A DNA stretch of 15,572 nt from Candidatus Paceibacter normanii SCGC AAA255-P19 (GCA_000398025.1 ASKX01000014.1:1-15572), one strand, 5' to 3'; counted from the stretch's first letter, positions 5,579-12,136 are shown. Program-made: numbers and translations. Notes: generated from the letters alone by a model not told the origin.

Positions 5579-6896
5579 TACCAACCATAATTCAGAATCA
5601 GTTAACTTCAAAGAAGCATTATTGAAAGGCCAGGCACCTGACAAGGGTTTATATATGCCCGATTTTATTCCTCAACTATCCCTTAGCCAAATCGCTTCGA
5701 TGAAGGGTCTCCCCTACTGGGAAGTTGCTTTTAGGGCGACCAATGAATTCTTAAAAGACGAAATACCAGAAAATGAACTAAAAAGAATAACCAAGGAGGC
5801 CTATAATTTCGAGATTCCCTTAGAAAATGTTTTCGATAAGGTTTTTCTTATGCGCTTAGACCAGGGGCCAACTGCTTCCTTCAAAGATTTCGCTGCCAGA
5901 ATGATGGCCAAACTCATGGAATATCTCATCAGGCAGGAAAAAAGAAACCTGCTTATTTTAGTGGCCACTTCTGGTGACACGGGCAGCGCTGTGGCTAATG
6001 CTTTTTTAGGTTTGGAAAATATAAAAATGGTTGTCCTTTTTCCTTCAAAAGAAGTCAGTGAAAGGCAAAGAAAGCAAATGACCACTTTAGGAGAAAACAT
6101 TACTGCTTTAGCCGTGGATGGTAAATTTGATGATTGTCAGGCCATGGTCAAGCAGGCCTTTGCCGATCCAGGATTGAGTCATTTAAATTTGTCATCGGCC
6201 AATTCTATTAATTTTGGCAGGTTGTTGCCTCAAGCGGCTTATTATTTTTCAGCTTTCTCTAAATTAGTTAAAGAGAGAGAAGAAGTCGTTTTCTCTGTTC
6301 CTTCGGGCAACTTTGGCAATCTTATGGGTGGCCTGATTGCTAAAAAGATGGGATTGCCGGTTTCCAAATTTATCGCCGCGGTAAATGAAAATGATGAATT
6401 CCCTAGATTTTTAGAAACCGGCCAATATCAATCTATAAAGCCTTCAAAGAACTGTCTATCTAACGCTATGAATGTTGGTCACCCAAGCAATTTAGCCAGG
6501 TTAATAGATTTATACGGTGGTCAGATGGATGAAAAGGGTAAAATTAATAAAATGCCAGATATAAATGCGATAAAAAAAGATATATTTTCAGTCAGTATTT
6601 CTGACGAGGAAACTAGAACAACAATAAAAAATGTTTATCAAAAATATGGAACAATTTTAGAGCCACATGGAGCAGTTGGTTTTGCTGGCTTGGAAAGATT
6701 TTTATCTCAAGCAAAAATCTCTTCAACAGCTATTTCTTTAGAAACGGCTCATCCAGGAAAATTTCCTGAGGAGATAAAGAAGGCCTTAAATCTTGAGCCA
6801 GAAATTCCAGAAAGTATGAAGGGATTGGAGAGTAAAAAAGAAATATTTAAAGTTATTTCCCCAGATTACAAAGAATTCAAACAATTTCTATTATAA
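5562..6896 (+). CDS. thrC: Threonine synthase (PLP-dependent)
   Basis: Threonine synthase converts O-phospho-L-homoserine to L-threonine. The 444-residue protein is of the longer ThrC type: an N-terminal segment YHSTNHNSESVNFKEALLKG with DKGLYMPD (27-34); the PLP lysine in GPTASFKDFAARM (K108); the phosphate- and ring-binding loop VATSGDTGSA (134-143); SVPSGNFGN; and the C-terminal DEETRTTI..YGTILEPHGAVG. All key residues are present and length fits the family. The start overlaps the upstream kinase by 17 bp, so the two are coupled. No thrA or thrB is visible in the window, which makes the adjacent kinase the obvious candidate for making its substrate. Confidence 0.95.
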   Translation: MIKYHSTNHNSESVNFKEALLKGQAPDKGLYMPDFIPQLSLSQIASMKGLPYWEVAFRATNEFLKDEIPENELKRITKEAYNFEIPLENVFDKVFLMRLDQGPTASFKDFAARMMAKLMEYLIRQEKRNLLILVATSGDTGSAVANAFLGLENIKMVVLFPSKEVSERQRKQMTTLGENITALAVDGKFDDCQAMVKQAFADPGLSHLNLSSANSINFGRLLPQAAYYFSAFSKLVKEREEVVFSVPSGNFGNLMGGLIAKKMGLPVSKFIAAVNENDEFPRFLETGQYQSIKPSKNCLSNAMNVGHPSNLARLIDLYGGQMDEKGKINKMPDINAIKKDIFSVSISDEETRTTIKNVYQKYGTILEPHGAVGFAGLERFLSQAKISSTAISLETAHPGKFPEEIKKALNLEPEIPESMKGLESKKEIFKVISPDYKEFKQFLL

Positions 6897-6898
6897 AA

Positions 6899-7504
6899 AT
6901 GATAAAATTGTTAATTGCGACAACTAATCCTGGGAAATTGAGAGAGTACAAAGAATTGTTAAAGGGCTTGGCATTGAAGCTGGTTTCTCCAAAAGATCTA
7001 AGGATTAAAAAGAAACCAAAAGAGGGCGGTAAAACCTTTCAGGAAAACGCCATCAAAAAAGCTAAGTTTTATTCCAAGATGACTGGACTAGTAGCTTTAG
7101 CTGATGACAGCGGTTTGGAGATTGACTATTTAAAGGGCGAACCGGGAGTAAAATCAAGGAGATGGCCAGGAAAAGAAGCTAGCGACCAAGAATTAATAGA
7201 TTATACTTTAAAGAAACTCAAAGGAGTCCCCTGGAGCAAGAGAGGGGCACAGTTTAGAGTTGTTTTGGCCTTGGCAATTCCTGGTAAAAAAGTTTTAACT
7301 TTTGAAGGAAAAAAAAGAGGAATCATTCTTGTAAAACCACGAGGAAAGCTTATTCCCGGCTATCCATTTCGCTCAATTTTTTATTTACCAAAATATGGGA
7401 AGTCATTTAATGAAATAAGTTTTAAAGAAGAAATAAAAATCGGCCACCGCAGAAAACCAATAAAGAAAATGATTAAATTTTTAAGATCAAGAAAGCTAAT
7501 TTAA
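6899..7504 (+). CDS. rdgB: XTP/dITP diphosphatase (HAM1/RdgB family)
   Basis: Enzymes of this family hydrolyse ITP, dITP and XTP to the monophosphate, keeping deaminated purines out of nucleic acids. Visible motifs in 201 residues are TNPGK (9-13) for the triphosphate, FQENA (47-51), ADDSG (68-72) with the catalytic acidic pair, EPGVKSRRW (81-89), and GYPFRSIFYLP near the C-terminus. The usual base-binding SHR motif appears as GHRRKP. The protein is more basic than most relatives. ATG follows the thrC stop by 2 nt without an SD, and maf starts 2 nt after its stop, so two NTP-sanitation enzymes are made together. Confidence 0.92.
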   Translation: MIKLLIATTNPGKLREYKELLKGLALKLVSPKDLRIKKKPKEGGKTFQENAIKKAKFYSKMTGLVALADDSGLEIDYLKGEPGVKSRRWPGKEASDQELIDYTLKKLKGVPWSKRGAQFRVVLALAIPGKKVLTFEGKKRGIILVKPRGKLIPGYPFRSIFYLPKYGKSFNEISFKEEIKIGHRRKPIKKMIKFLRSRKLI

Positions 7505-7506
7505 AT

Positions 7507-8094
7507 ATGAAAAATAAAAAAGCAAAATTGGTTTTGGCGTCGGCGTCACCGAGGAGGACGGAACTGCTTAAAATGCTGGGGTGTAAATTCCAGGTTATTC
7601 CCAGTAAAAATGAGGAGAAAATTAATCCTCGGCTATCCCCCATTCAGAACGCAAAAGAACTTTCCCTTGGTAAAGCTTTAAAGGTGGCTTCTGAAATTTC
7701 TCAAGGAATTGTTATTGCGGCTGATACAATAGTATTGTTCGGTAAAAGAATTTTAGGAAAACCTAAAAATAAAAAGGAAGCGCGAGAAATGCTGAAAAAA
7801 TTAAGCGGAAAAGAACATCAAGTTATTACTGGTCTGGCTGTGGTTGACGTAAAAACAAAAAAGACTCTCCAAGATGCCGTAGTCACTAAAGTAAAATTTC
7901 GCAAACTTAGCAACGATTTAATTAACAAATACGTTGCCAGTGGCGAATGTTTAGATAAAGCCGGAGCTTACGGCATTCAAGGAAAAGCTGCTTTATTGAT
8001 AGAGTCAATCCAGGGTGATTATTTTAATGTCGTCGGCCTTCCTTTAAATATCCTAAATCAACTTTTAGAAAAATTCGGAGTAAGTTTAATTTAA
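7507..8094 (+). CDS. maf: Maf-type nucleoside triphosphate pyrophosphatase
   Basis: Maf proteins cleave dTTP/UTP or modified pyrimidine triphosphates to monophosphates. The 195-residue protein has ASASPRR (11-17), the catalytic AADTIV with D73, LGKPKNKKEAREML (83-96), the SGKEHQVITGLAV strand (100-112), and GECLDKAGAYGIQG (146-159). The subfamily (YhdE-like dTTP/UTP or YceF-like m7GTP) cannot be decided safely from these motifs. It sits directly behind rdgB. It also ends in the same style as its neighbours, a stop followed within 3 nt by the next ATG and no SD. Confidence 0.92.
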   Translation: MKNKKAKLVLASASPRRTELLKMLGCKFQVIPSKNEEKINPRLSPIQNAKELSLGKALKVASEISQGIVIAADTIVLFGKRILGKPKNKKEAREMLKKLSGKEHQVITGLAVVDVKTKKTLQDAVVTKVKFRKLSNDLINKYVASGECLDKAGAYGIQGKAALLIESIQGDYFNVVGLPLNILNQLLEKFGVSLI

Positions 8095-8097
8095 AAT

Positions 8098-8895
8098 ATG
8101 TATCAAAAATACAGTAAAGGGGTTTTCTTGTATCTGCCCAGGTACAGGAAAAACTTAAAAGAGGAAATAAAGTTTATTAACTCTTTACCGGGAGTAAATC
8201 ATGTTGAAGTTTGGATTGAGGAAAGTTTAACTCTCGCTGAGCTAAAAGCTTTAAAATCTTCTCTTAAAAAATATGAAATAATTATTCATGCTCCCTGGAT
8301 TCATTTAAGTTTAATTTCCCCTCACCCAGAAATTAGGGAAAACACGGTTAAATTATACCTTCAAACCTTAAAAGCTGCCGATGCCTTAAGGGCAAAATTA
8401 GTTACCTTTCATTGTGGCGGTACTACTATATTTATGCCCAAAAAGCGAGCAGCGGAGATATTTATTCAAAATTTTAAGAAAATCAAAAAACAATATAAAA
8501 GTAAGATTGCTTTCACAATTGAAAATGTTTCTGCCAAAAGAAGAGGTCCTCAGGTTTCCTATCCTGACCTTCCAGATTTAATCTATCTCAAAAAGAAACT
8601 TCCTTGGCTTAATTTCACTTTAGACATAGGGCATGTTTTTGAAAGCGGCAAAAACTTAAATACTATTTCTAGGTTTATAAAAAAATATAAAAATTCAATT
8701 TTAGATATTCATCTTCATGACGCAACTCTGGAAGGAAAAGCCCATTTAGCTTTAGGCAAAGGAGATCTGGATTTAAATAAATTTTTTCAAATATTGAATA
8801 AAGTCGGCTACACGGGTTACGTTTCCTTGGAAACAATATCTAGAGAAGACACTAAAAAATCTTGGCAGAAAATCCAAGGAAGTCAGGGTTATTGA
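8098..8895 (+). CDS. Sugar phosphate isomerase/epimerase-like TIM-barrel protein
   Basis: The 265-residue protein belongs to the AP-endonuclease-2/xylose-isomerase-like TIM-barrel superfamily, metal-dependent enzymes that act on sugars, sugar phosphates or abasic DNA. The metal and active-site residues line up along the barrel strands: HAPW (64-67), FHCGG (H105), ENVS (E142), LDIGH (D176, H179), DIHLHDA (H205, H207), HLALGKGDLD (H216 to D225) and SLE (E245). The GKGDLD loop is typical of the sugar isomerase/epimerase members and of endonuclease IV; the small size and lack of the other Nfo motifs favour the former. Substrate unknown. Its stop codon TGA lies inside the -35 box of the next promoter, which ends this gene train. 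Confidence 0.85.
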   Translation: MYQKYSKGVFLYLPRYRKNLKEEIKFINSLPGVNHVEVWIEESLTLAELKALKSSLKKYEIIIHAPWIHLSLISPHPEIRENTVKLYLQTLKAADALRAKLVTFHCGGTTIFMPKKRAAEIFIQNFKKIKKQYKSKIAFTIENVSAKRRGPQVSYPDLPDLIYLKKKLPWLNFTLDIGHVFESGKNLNTISRFIKKYKNSILDIHLHDATLEGKAHLALGKGDLDLNKFFQILNKVGYTGYVSLETISREDTKKSWQKIQGSQGY

Positions 8896-8921
8896 CAAGG
8901 GTGTGGCCCGGGAGGTATAAT
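8892..8921 (+). promoter_or_regulatory. Consensus sigma-70 promoter for the HD/AMMECR1 genes
   Basis: TTGACA (8892-8897), an unusually GC-rich 18-nt spacer and TATAAT (8916-8921), both hexamers perfect. The start would be near 8928. The leader to ATG 9002 is about 74 nt and is largely occupied by the two-hairpin element. The -35 overlaps the stop of the preceding gene. By match to consensus this is the strongest promoter in the window. Confidence 0.85.
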
Positions 8922-8948
8922 AGTTATCATCAAGCGGTAAATATATGC

Positions 8949-9001
8949 TCGATGAATTAAAATTCATCTCACCTCTCGTAAATAATTAATTATTTACTTC
9001 G
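8949..9001 (+). repeat. Two-hairpin interspersed element, copy A
   Basis: Hairpin 1 is GATGAATT/AATTCATC (8951-8968). The spacer TCACCTCTC (8969-8977) follows, then hairpin 2, a perfect 20-bp palindrome with half GTAAATAATT (8978-8997), and TTCG. The octamer TCGATGAA occurs at both ends (8949-8956 and 8999-9006), the right copy supplying the HD-gene ATG. The element lies in the transcribed leader, so both hairpins would form in the mRNA directly before the start codon. Confidence 0.7.
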
Positions 9002-9574
9002 ATGAAAGACTATTCGCATAAAGAAGTAGTTAAAAAAGTAGAAAAAACAGTTGAAGCAGCTTGTAAAAAGCAATCAAATATCTATGGCTACGATGCCTGG
9101 AAACACCACATTCTGCCGGTAGTAAAGTATTCTAAAATGCTAGCTAAGAAATTAGGAGCTGATGAGAAAGTAGTAGAGTTAGCCGCTTTATTGCACGACT
9201 ACGGTGCTATCAACGGCGATCCAGATGAACATCATATTTCTGGGGTCAGAGAGGCAGAAAAAATCCTTAAGAAACTTAATTATCCCCAAGGAAAAATTGA
9301 AGAAATTAAACACTGTATTTATGCTCATCGGGGAAGCCGACCGATAAAAAGAGAAACTATTGAGGCAGAAATTATAGCCAGTGCCGACGCCATGGCTCAT
9401 TTTGAAGATATCCCCTCACTCTTTTATTTAGTTTTCACCAAACATAAATTAGACATTGAAGAAGGCGTAGAATCTTTAAGGAGCAAATTAGAAAGAGACT
9501 GGAAAAAGCTGATGCCCCAGGCCAGAGAGATGATTGAAGCAAAATACGAAACCATCAAGCGAGTCCTGAAGTAA
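9002..9574 (+). CDS. HD-domain phosphohydrolase
   Basis: HD-domain proteins are metal-dependent phosphohydrolases acting on nucleotides or other phosphate esters. In 190 residues the metal ligands are visible: the first histidine in WKHHILPVV (H35/H36), the HD pair in AALLHDYG (H65, D66), DEHHISG (H77/H78), AHRGS (H109) and the trailing aspartate in SADAMAHFED (D128). The arrangement resembles the compact stand-alone HD hydrolases (YedJ/YfbR-like size) rather than HD-GYP proteins. There is no SD; the mRNA leader ends in hairpin 2 of the interspersed element. AMMECR1 follows after 3 nt, so the two share the 8892 promoter. The substrate is not predictable. Confidence 0.85.
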   Translation: MKDYSHKEVVKKVEKTVEAACKKQSNIYGYDAWKHHILPVVKYSKMLAKKLGADEKVVELAALLHDYGAINGDPDEHHISGVREAEKILKKLNYPQGKIEEIKHCIYAHRGSRPIKRETIEAEIIASADAMAHFEDIPSLFYLVFTKHKLDIEEGVESLRSKLERDWKKLMPQAREMIEAKYETIKRVLK

Positions 9575-9577
9575 TAC

Positions 9578-10141
9578 ATGAACCCTTACATTTTTTTAGC
9601 AAAACAGACGGTTGAAAATTATACTAAAGAGAAGAAAATCAACCCCCTGCCAGACGGCTTACCAGAAGAATTTTCTAGCCGGAAAGCAGGGGCTTTTGTC
9701 ACTATTATGAAAGATAATGAATTGCGAGGCTGTATTGGTACTTATCTTCCTACCAAAAAAAACATTGCTGAAGAAATTATTCAAAATGCTGTTGCTGCAG
9801 CCGCTGAGGATTACAGGTTTGAACCAATTTTTGAAGAAGAACTGCTTCAACTTTCCTATGTTGTTTATATCTTAAATGAACCAGAACTAGTTAGTGACTT
9901 AAGAGAGCTTGACCCTAAAAAATACGGAATTATCGTCAAAGCTCAAAGTTTCTCTCCAGCTTCTGACGCAATATTTAGCCCTTCTCCAGAGTTATCTCAA
10001 AAATCCGGACTGTTGCTTCCGGATTTGGAAGAAGTAGATACTGTTGAAAAACAAATTTCCATTGCCTGTCAAAAGGGCGGGATTAACCCCGCCCAGGAGC
10101 AAATTTTAATTTATAAGTTTAGCGTTGAGAAGCACCAATAG
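9578..10141 (+). CDS. AMMECR1-domain protein (AmmeMemoRadiSam) with an insertion
   Basis: AMMECR1 proteins are the third component of the AmmeMemoRadiSam set; their biochemical role is unknown. The 187-residue protein shows the signature LRGCIGTY (49-56), the helix NIAEEIIQNAVAAAAEDYRF (62-81), DPKKYGIIV (112-120) and GLLLPDLEEVDTVEKQISIACQKGGI (144-169, given here by its ends). Between the strand YGIIVKA and SGLLLPDL, where relatives have only a few residues, it carries about 18 Ser/Pro-rich residues (123-141, SFSPASDAIFSPSPELSQ). In many bacteria this domain is fused to the LigB-like protein; here it is separate, 4.8 kb downstream. Its last 23 bases overlap the convergent ino1 3' end. Confidence 0.9.
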   Translation: MNPYIFLAKQTVENYTKEKKINPLPDGLPEEFSSRKAGAFVTIMKDNELRGCIGTYLPTKKNIAEEIIQNAVAAAAEDYRFEPIFEEELLQLSYVVYILNEPELVSDLRELDPKKYGIIVKAQSFSPASDAIFSPSPELSQKSGLLLPDLEEVDTVEKQISIACQKGGINPAQEQILIYKFSVEKHQ

Positions 10142-11324
10142 TCGATGAACTTTGTTCATCTTCACCCTTCGCTGACGCTCGGGTAATAAATTGTTCAACC
10201 ATTTCTCTGGCTTTCTCGTCAGGAAATTGTTGGGGTGGATGCTTCATCAAATAAGCTGAGGCGGCAATCAAAGGGCCGTCTATTTTTTTATCCAAAGCCA
10301 GTTTGGCCAACCTGATAGCATCAATTACGCAACCAGCTGAATTTGGCGAGTCCTCAACTGAGAGCTTCAACTCTAATTCCACCGGTACATCGCCAAACTT
10401 TCTTCCTTCCAGCCGAATGAAGCAGATTTTGTTGTCTTTCAGCCAAGGAATATAATCTGAAGGCCCAATGTGTAAATCGTCGTAACTTAATCTTTGGGCA
10501 AGCTGAGATTCCACACTTTCCGTTTTAGAGACTTTCTTTGATTTTAATCTGGCTCTTTCTAACATATTCAAAAAATCAGTATTGCCGCCAAAGTTTAATT
10601 GGTAAGATTTATCTATCTTTACTCCCCTTTCAGAAAATAATCGGCTCAAAACCCGATGGACAATTGTGGCTCCCACCTGGCTCTTTATATCATCTCCGAT
10701 AATGGGCAGGTTTTTCTTTTCGAATTTCTTTGCCCATTTTTCATCTGAGGCAATAAAAACTGGCATACAATTGATAAAAGCGCAGCCAGCTTCCAAAGCA
10801 GCTCTAGCGTAAAATTCTACTACTTTTTGGGAGCCCACTGGTAGATAATTAATCAGAATTTCAGCCCCAGATTTTTTTAATTCTTTGGCTACATTTACCG
10901 CTTTCTTTTTGGCAACAACAAATCTTCTTTCTTCGGGATATTCTTTTAGATGAGAAGCCAGGCCATCTGAAACCTGGCCCATTTTTACTTTTAAGCTTAA
11001 ATTTGGTATTCTTGAATAAAAGATCTTAGTGCAGTTGGGCTGGGCAAAAATCGCCCGAGATAAATCCTTCCCCACTTTTCTCTTATCGATATCAAAAGCA
11101 GCTACCGGTAAAATATCAGAGATTTTGTAGCCCGCTATTTCAGGATGCATTAAGCCAGGAACGTCTCGCCTAACTTTTTGGTAGTAAAAAATCCCCTGAA
11201 TTAAGCTAGAACAGCAATTCCCTACCCCGACAATAGCAATTTTTATGCTTCGGCGTTGCTCAGCATCCTGAGGACATTCGGCTGAGCTCAGTCGAAGCCC
11301 TTGTCGAAGAGTTGGTTTCACCAT
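10119..11324 (-). CDS. ino1: Inositol-3-phosphate synthase (actinobacterial/archaeal type)
   Basis: This enzyme uses NAD+ to cyclise glucose 6-phosphate to myo-inositol 3-phosphate, the entry to inositol lipids and soluble inositol compounds. The core (about residues 27-380) matches the actinobacterial Ino1 closely: NAD loop VGVGNC (32-37), VPGLMHPE, NYLPVGSQKVVEFYA, FIASDEKWAKKF, GDDIKSQVGAT (210-220), NFGGNTDFLNM (245-255), LHIGPSDYIPWL, RLEGRKFGDVP and DSPNSAGCVIDA. The 401-residue frame is about 35 longer than typical. The first 26 residues are encoded by a palindromic repeat-like element and the last about 20 by interspersed element B and the end of AMMECR1, so both tails are probably by-products. 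ATG 11324 is the only reasonable start; a -10 box 8 nt upstream and no SD suggest a leaderless mRNA. A 28-bp palindrome covers its promoter, next to padR. Confidence 0.93.
   Translation of the reverse strand: MVKPTLRQGLRLSSAECPQDAEQRRSIKIAIVGVGNCCSSLIQGIFYYQKVRRDVPGLMHPEIAGYKISDILPVAAFDIDKRKVGKDLSRAIFAQPNCTKIFYSRIPNLSLKVKMGQVSDGLASHLKEYPEERRFVVAKKKAVNVAKELKKSGAEILINYLPVGSQKVVEFYARAALEAGCAFINCMPVFIASDEKWAKKFEKKNLPIIGDDIKSQVGATIVHRVLSRLFSERGVKIDKSYQLNFGGNTDFLNMLERARLKSKKVSKTESVESQLAQRLSYDDLHIGPSDYIPWLKDNKICFIRLEGRKFGDVPVELELKLSVEDSPNSAGCVIDAIRLAKLALDKKIDGPLIAASAYLMKHPPQQFPDEKAREMVEQFITRASAKGEDEQSSSTIGASQR
10142..10181 (+). repeat. Two-hairpin interspersed element, copy B
   Basis: Hairpin 1 is GATGAAC/GTTCATC around TTT (10144-10160), directly after the AMMECR1 stop plus TC. 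The spacer TTCACCCTTC (10161-10170) follows, then a much reduced second hairpin GC-TGAC-GC (10171-10178) and TCG (10179-10181). An outer ACCC/GGGT pair (10164-10167 with 10181-10184) may replace the short second stem. On the minus strand it is inside the ino1 frame and encodes part of its odd C-terminus. Confidence 0.6.
11247..11308. repeat. Palindromic REP-like sequence inside the 5' end of ino1
   Basis: An outer stem GCTTCG (11247-11252) / CGAAGC (11293-11298) encloses an inner stem GCTCAGC (11258-11264) / GCTGAGC (11281-11287) and the self-complementary CTGAGCTCAG (11282-11291) and CCTGAGG (11267-11273). The GC-rich, TCGA/CTGAG-rich make-up clashes with its AT-rich surroundings and resembles the short palindromic repeats scattered in many bacterial genomes. 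It is read in frame as roughly residues 5-26 of Ino1. Confidence 0.65.
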
Positions 11325-11327
11325 ATT

Positions 11328-11355
11328 ATACTATTTTACCGTGGTAAAATAGTAT
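11328..11355. promoter_or_regulatory. Perfect 28-bp palindrome, candidate PadR operator
   Basis: Half-site ATACTATTTTACC (11328-11340) and its exact reverse complement (11343-11355) are separated only by GT. It lies between divergent ino1 and the PadR-type gene and spans the ino1 -10 box and touches its -35. PadR-type repressors usually bind ATAC...GTAT-like palindromes near their own gene, which fits the ATACT/AGTAT ends. I infer that the product of the neighbouring gene binds here to control ino1 and itself. Confidence 0.75.
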
Positions 11356-11360
11356 GTCAA
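11333..11360 (-). promoter_or_regulatory. ino1 promoter
   Basis: On the minus strand TTGACA (11360-11355), a 16-nt spacer and TAAAAT (11338-11333), then 8 nt to the ino1 ATG. A TATAAT also lies at 11330-11325 but is 24 nt from the -35, too far to pair with it. Transcription from TAAAAT would begin at or within about 2 nt of the start codon. Confidence 0.65.
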
Positions 11361-11372
11361 CTGTGGAAAAAC

Positions 11373-11672
11373 ATGTTGCCCATTGAACGCCTTCAAAAAT
11401 CAAACACTAAAGAGAATCTCTGGCTTTATATTCTTTCTTTGACTAAAAAGGGGGAAATTTACGCTTGGGAAATCCCCTCTATAATTGAAAAAAAATTTCA
11501 TTTTAAGCCAGGCAGAATTACTCCCTACCGAGTTCTTTACCGGTTAGAGAAAGTCGGATTTGTCAAAAGCAAAATGAAAGAGAGAAGAAGAGTTTATCAA
11601 GTTACAGAAAAAGGAAAAAAAGAATTAGAAAAAGGAAAAGATTTCCTAAAGGAAATATCAAAGAAACTATGA
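11373..11672 (+). CDS. PadR-family transcriptional regulator
   Basis: PadR proteins are dimeric winged-helix repressors. From ATG 11373 the protein is 99 residues: MLPIERLQKSNTKENLWLYI leads into the first helix, WEIPSIIEKKFHFKPGRITPYRVLYRLEKVGFV is the helix-turn-helix with the typical (T/S)xxxYRxLxRLExxGxv recognition segment, followed by the wing ERRRVYQVTEKGKKELEKGKDFL. It has the short PadR form without a long C-terminal dimer helix. The frame is open upstream to 11301, but that part reads through the palindrome and the repeat of ino1 and has no family character, so the internal ATG is chosen. Its stop overlaps the next ATG (ATGA). The ligand is unknown; the likely operator is the 28-bp palindrome just upstream. 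Confidence 0.8.
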   Translation: MLPIERLQKSNTKENLWLYILSLTKKGEIYAWEIPSIIEKKFHFKPGRITPYRVLYRLEKVGFVKSKMKERRRVYQVTEKGKKELEKGKDFLKEISKKL

Positions 11673-12136
11673 AGAAAAAAACCACCGAAAAGAAAAAAAC
11701 AAAGAGGAAAAAGAAAGAACAACAAGAAACAATGATTCAGGAAATCGTTAATCATTATTTTTATACTAAAGGTCTATCTTTAGAGCAGATTAAAGATGAT
11801 GCTAAAAAGAAAAAAATAATTTATTCCAGATATACCAGACCAGCCAAGCAACTTTTGGAATTAGCAGGTTCGGTCAAAAAAGCCAAAGAAGCCATTAATA
11901 TTGTGGCTGAATGGGCCAAATCCCGCAAATTAGACTATACCATTGAAACCGTTTTTAAGAGATGGTTGGAATTAGGAAGATTGAAGCCAAAAGAGGTTAT
12001 TAAAAAACCATACTATCAAGGAAACCCGATGGTCTGGTCAGAAATCAAAAAGAAATGGTATGTTATTGATGAAACCGGCAGTTGGTTGGAATTTGCTGGT
12101 AAAGAAGATGAGGTTGAATGGCGAATTATAAAATAG
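11669..12136 (+). CDS. Lysine-rich unknown protein coupled to padR (155 aa)
   Basis: I do not recognise this family. Residues 1-17 are almost only K, T, E and R, which suggests a nucleic-acid-binding tail. The middle (about 22-110) is helical (MIQEIVNHYFYTKGLSLEQI, AKQLLELAGSVKKAKEAINIVAEWAK) and looks like a helix bundle with possible DNA/RNA contact. The C-terminus is aromatic and strand-rich: GNPMVWSEIKKKWYVIDE, GSWLEFAGKEDEVEWRIIK. It starts in the padR stop (ATGA), so it is translationally coupled and may act with the regulator. Its last seven codons (VEWRIIK) plus the stop region are duplicated 78 bp further on, around an interspersed element. Confidence 0.75.
   Translation: MKKKTTEKKKTKRKKKEQQETMIQEIVNHYFYTKGLSLEQIKDDAKKKKIIYSRYTRPAKQLLELAGSVKKAKEAINIVAEWAKSRKLDYTIETVFKRWLELGRLKPKEVIKKPYYQGNPMVWSEIKKKWYVIDETGSWLEFAGKEDEVEWRIIK
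12113..12135 (+). repeat. 23-bp direct repeat, left copy
   Basis: GTTGAATGGCGAATTATAAA plus ATA, the end of the upstream gene (codons VEWRIIK and the first bases of its stop). It is identical to 12191-12213. Confidence 0.9.

Noticed and set aside
5801..6100. Minus-strand ORF inside thrC, and other long antisense frames (586-771, 4831-5028, 8773-8967, 9188-9400, 9659-9850, 13222-13497)
   Set aside because: All lie inside well-supported genes and have no recognisable motifs or initiation signals; they are shadows.
8098..8895. Endonuclease IV (nfo) for the TIM-barrel gene
   Set aside because: The superfamily and metal residues fit, but size and remaining motifs suit sugar isomerase/epimerase-like members better.
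8945..8989. 14-codon ORF (MLDELKFISPLVNN) in the HD-gene leader
   Set aside because: It is made entirely of element A sequence and has no SD; the length is easily reached by chance.
11301..11372. Upstream extension of the PadR-type frame
   Set aside because: It begins at a TTG inside the REP-like repeat and reads through the operator palindrome; family similarity starts after ATG 11373.
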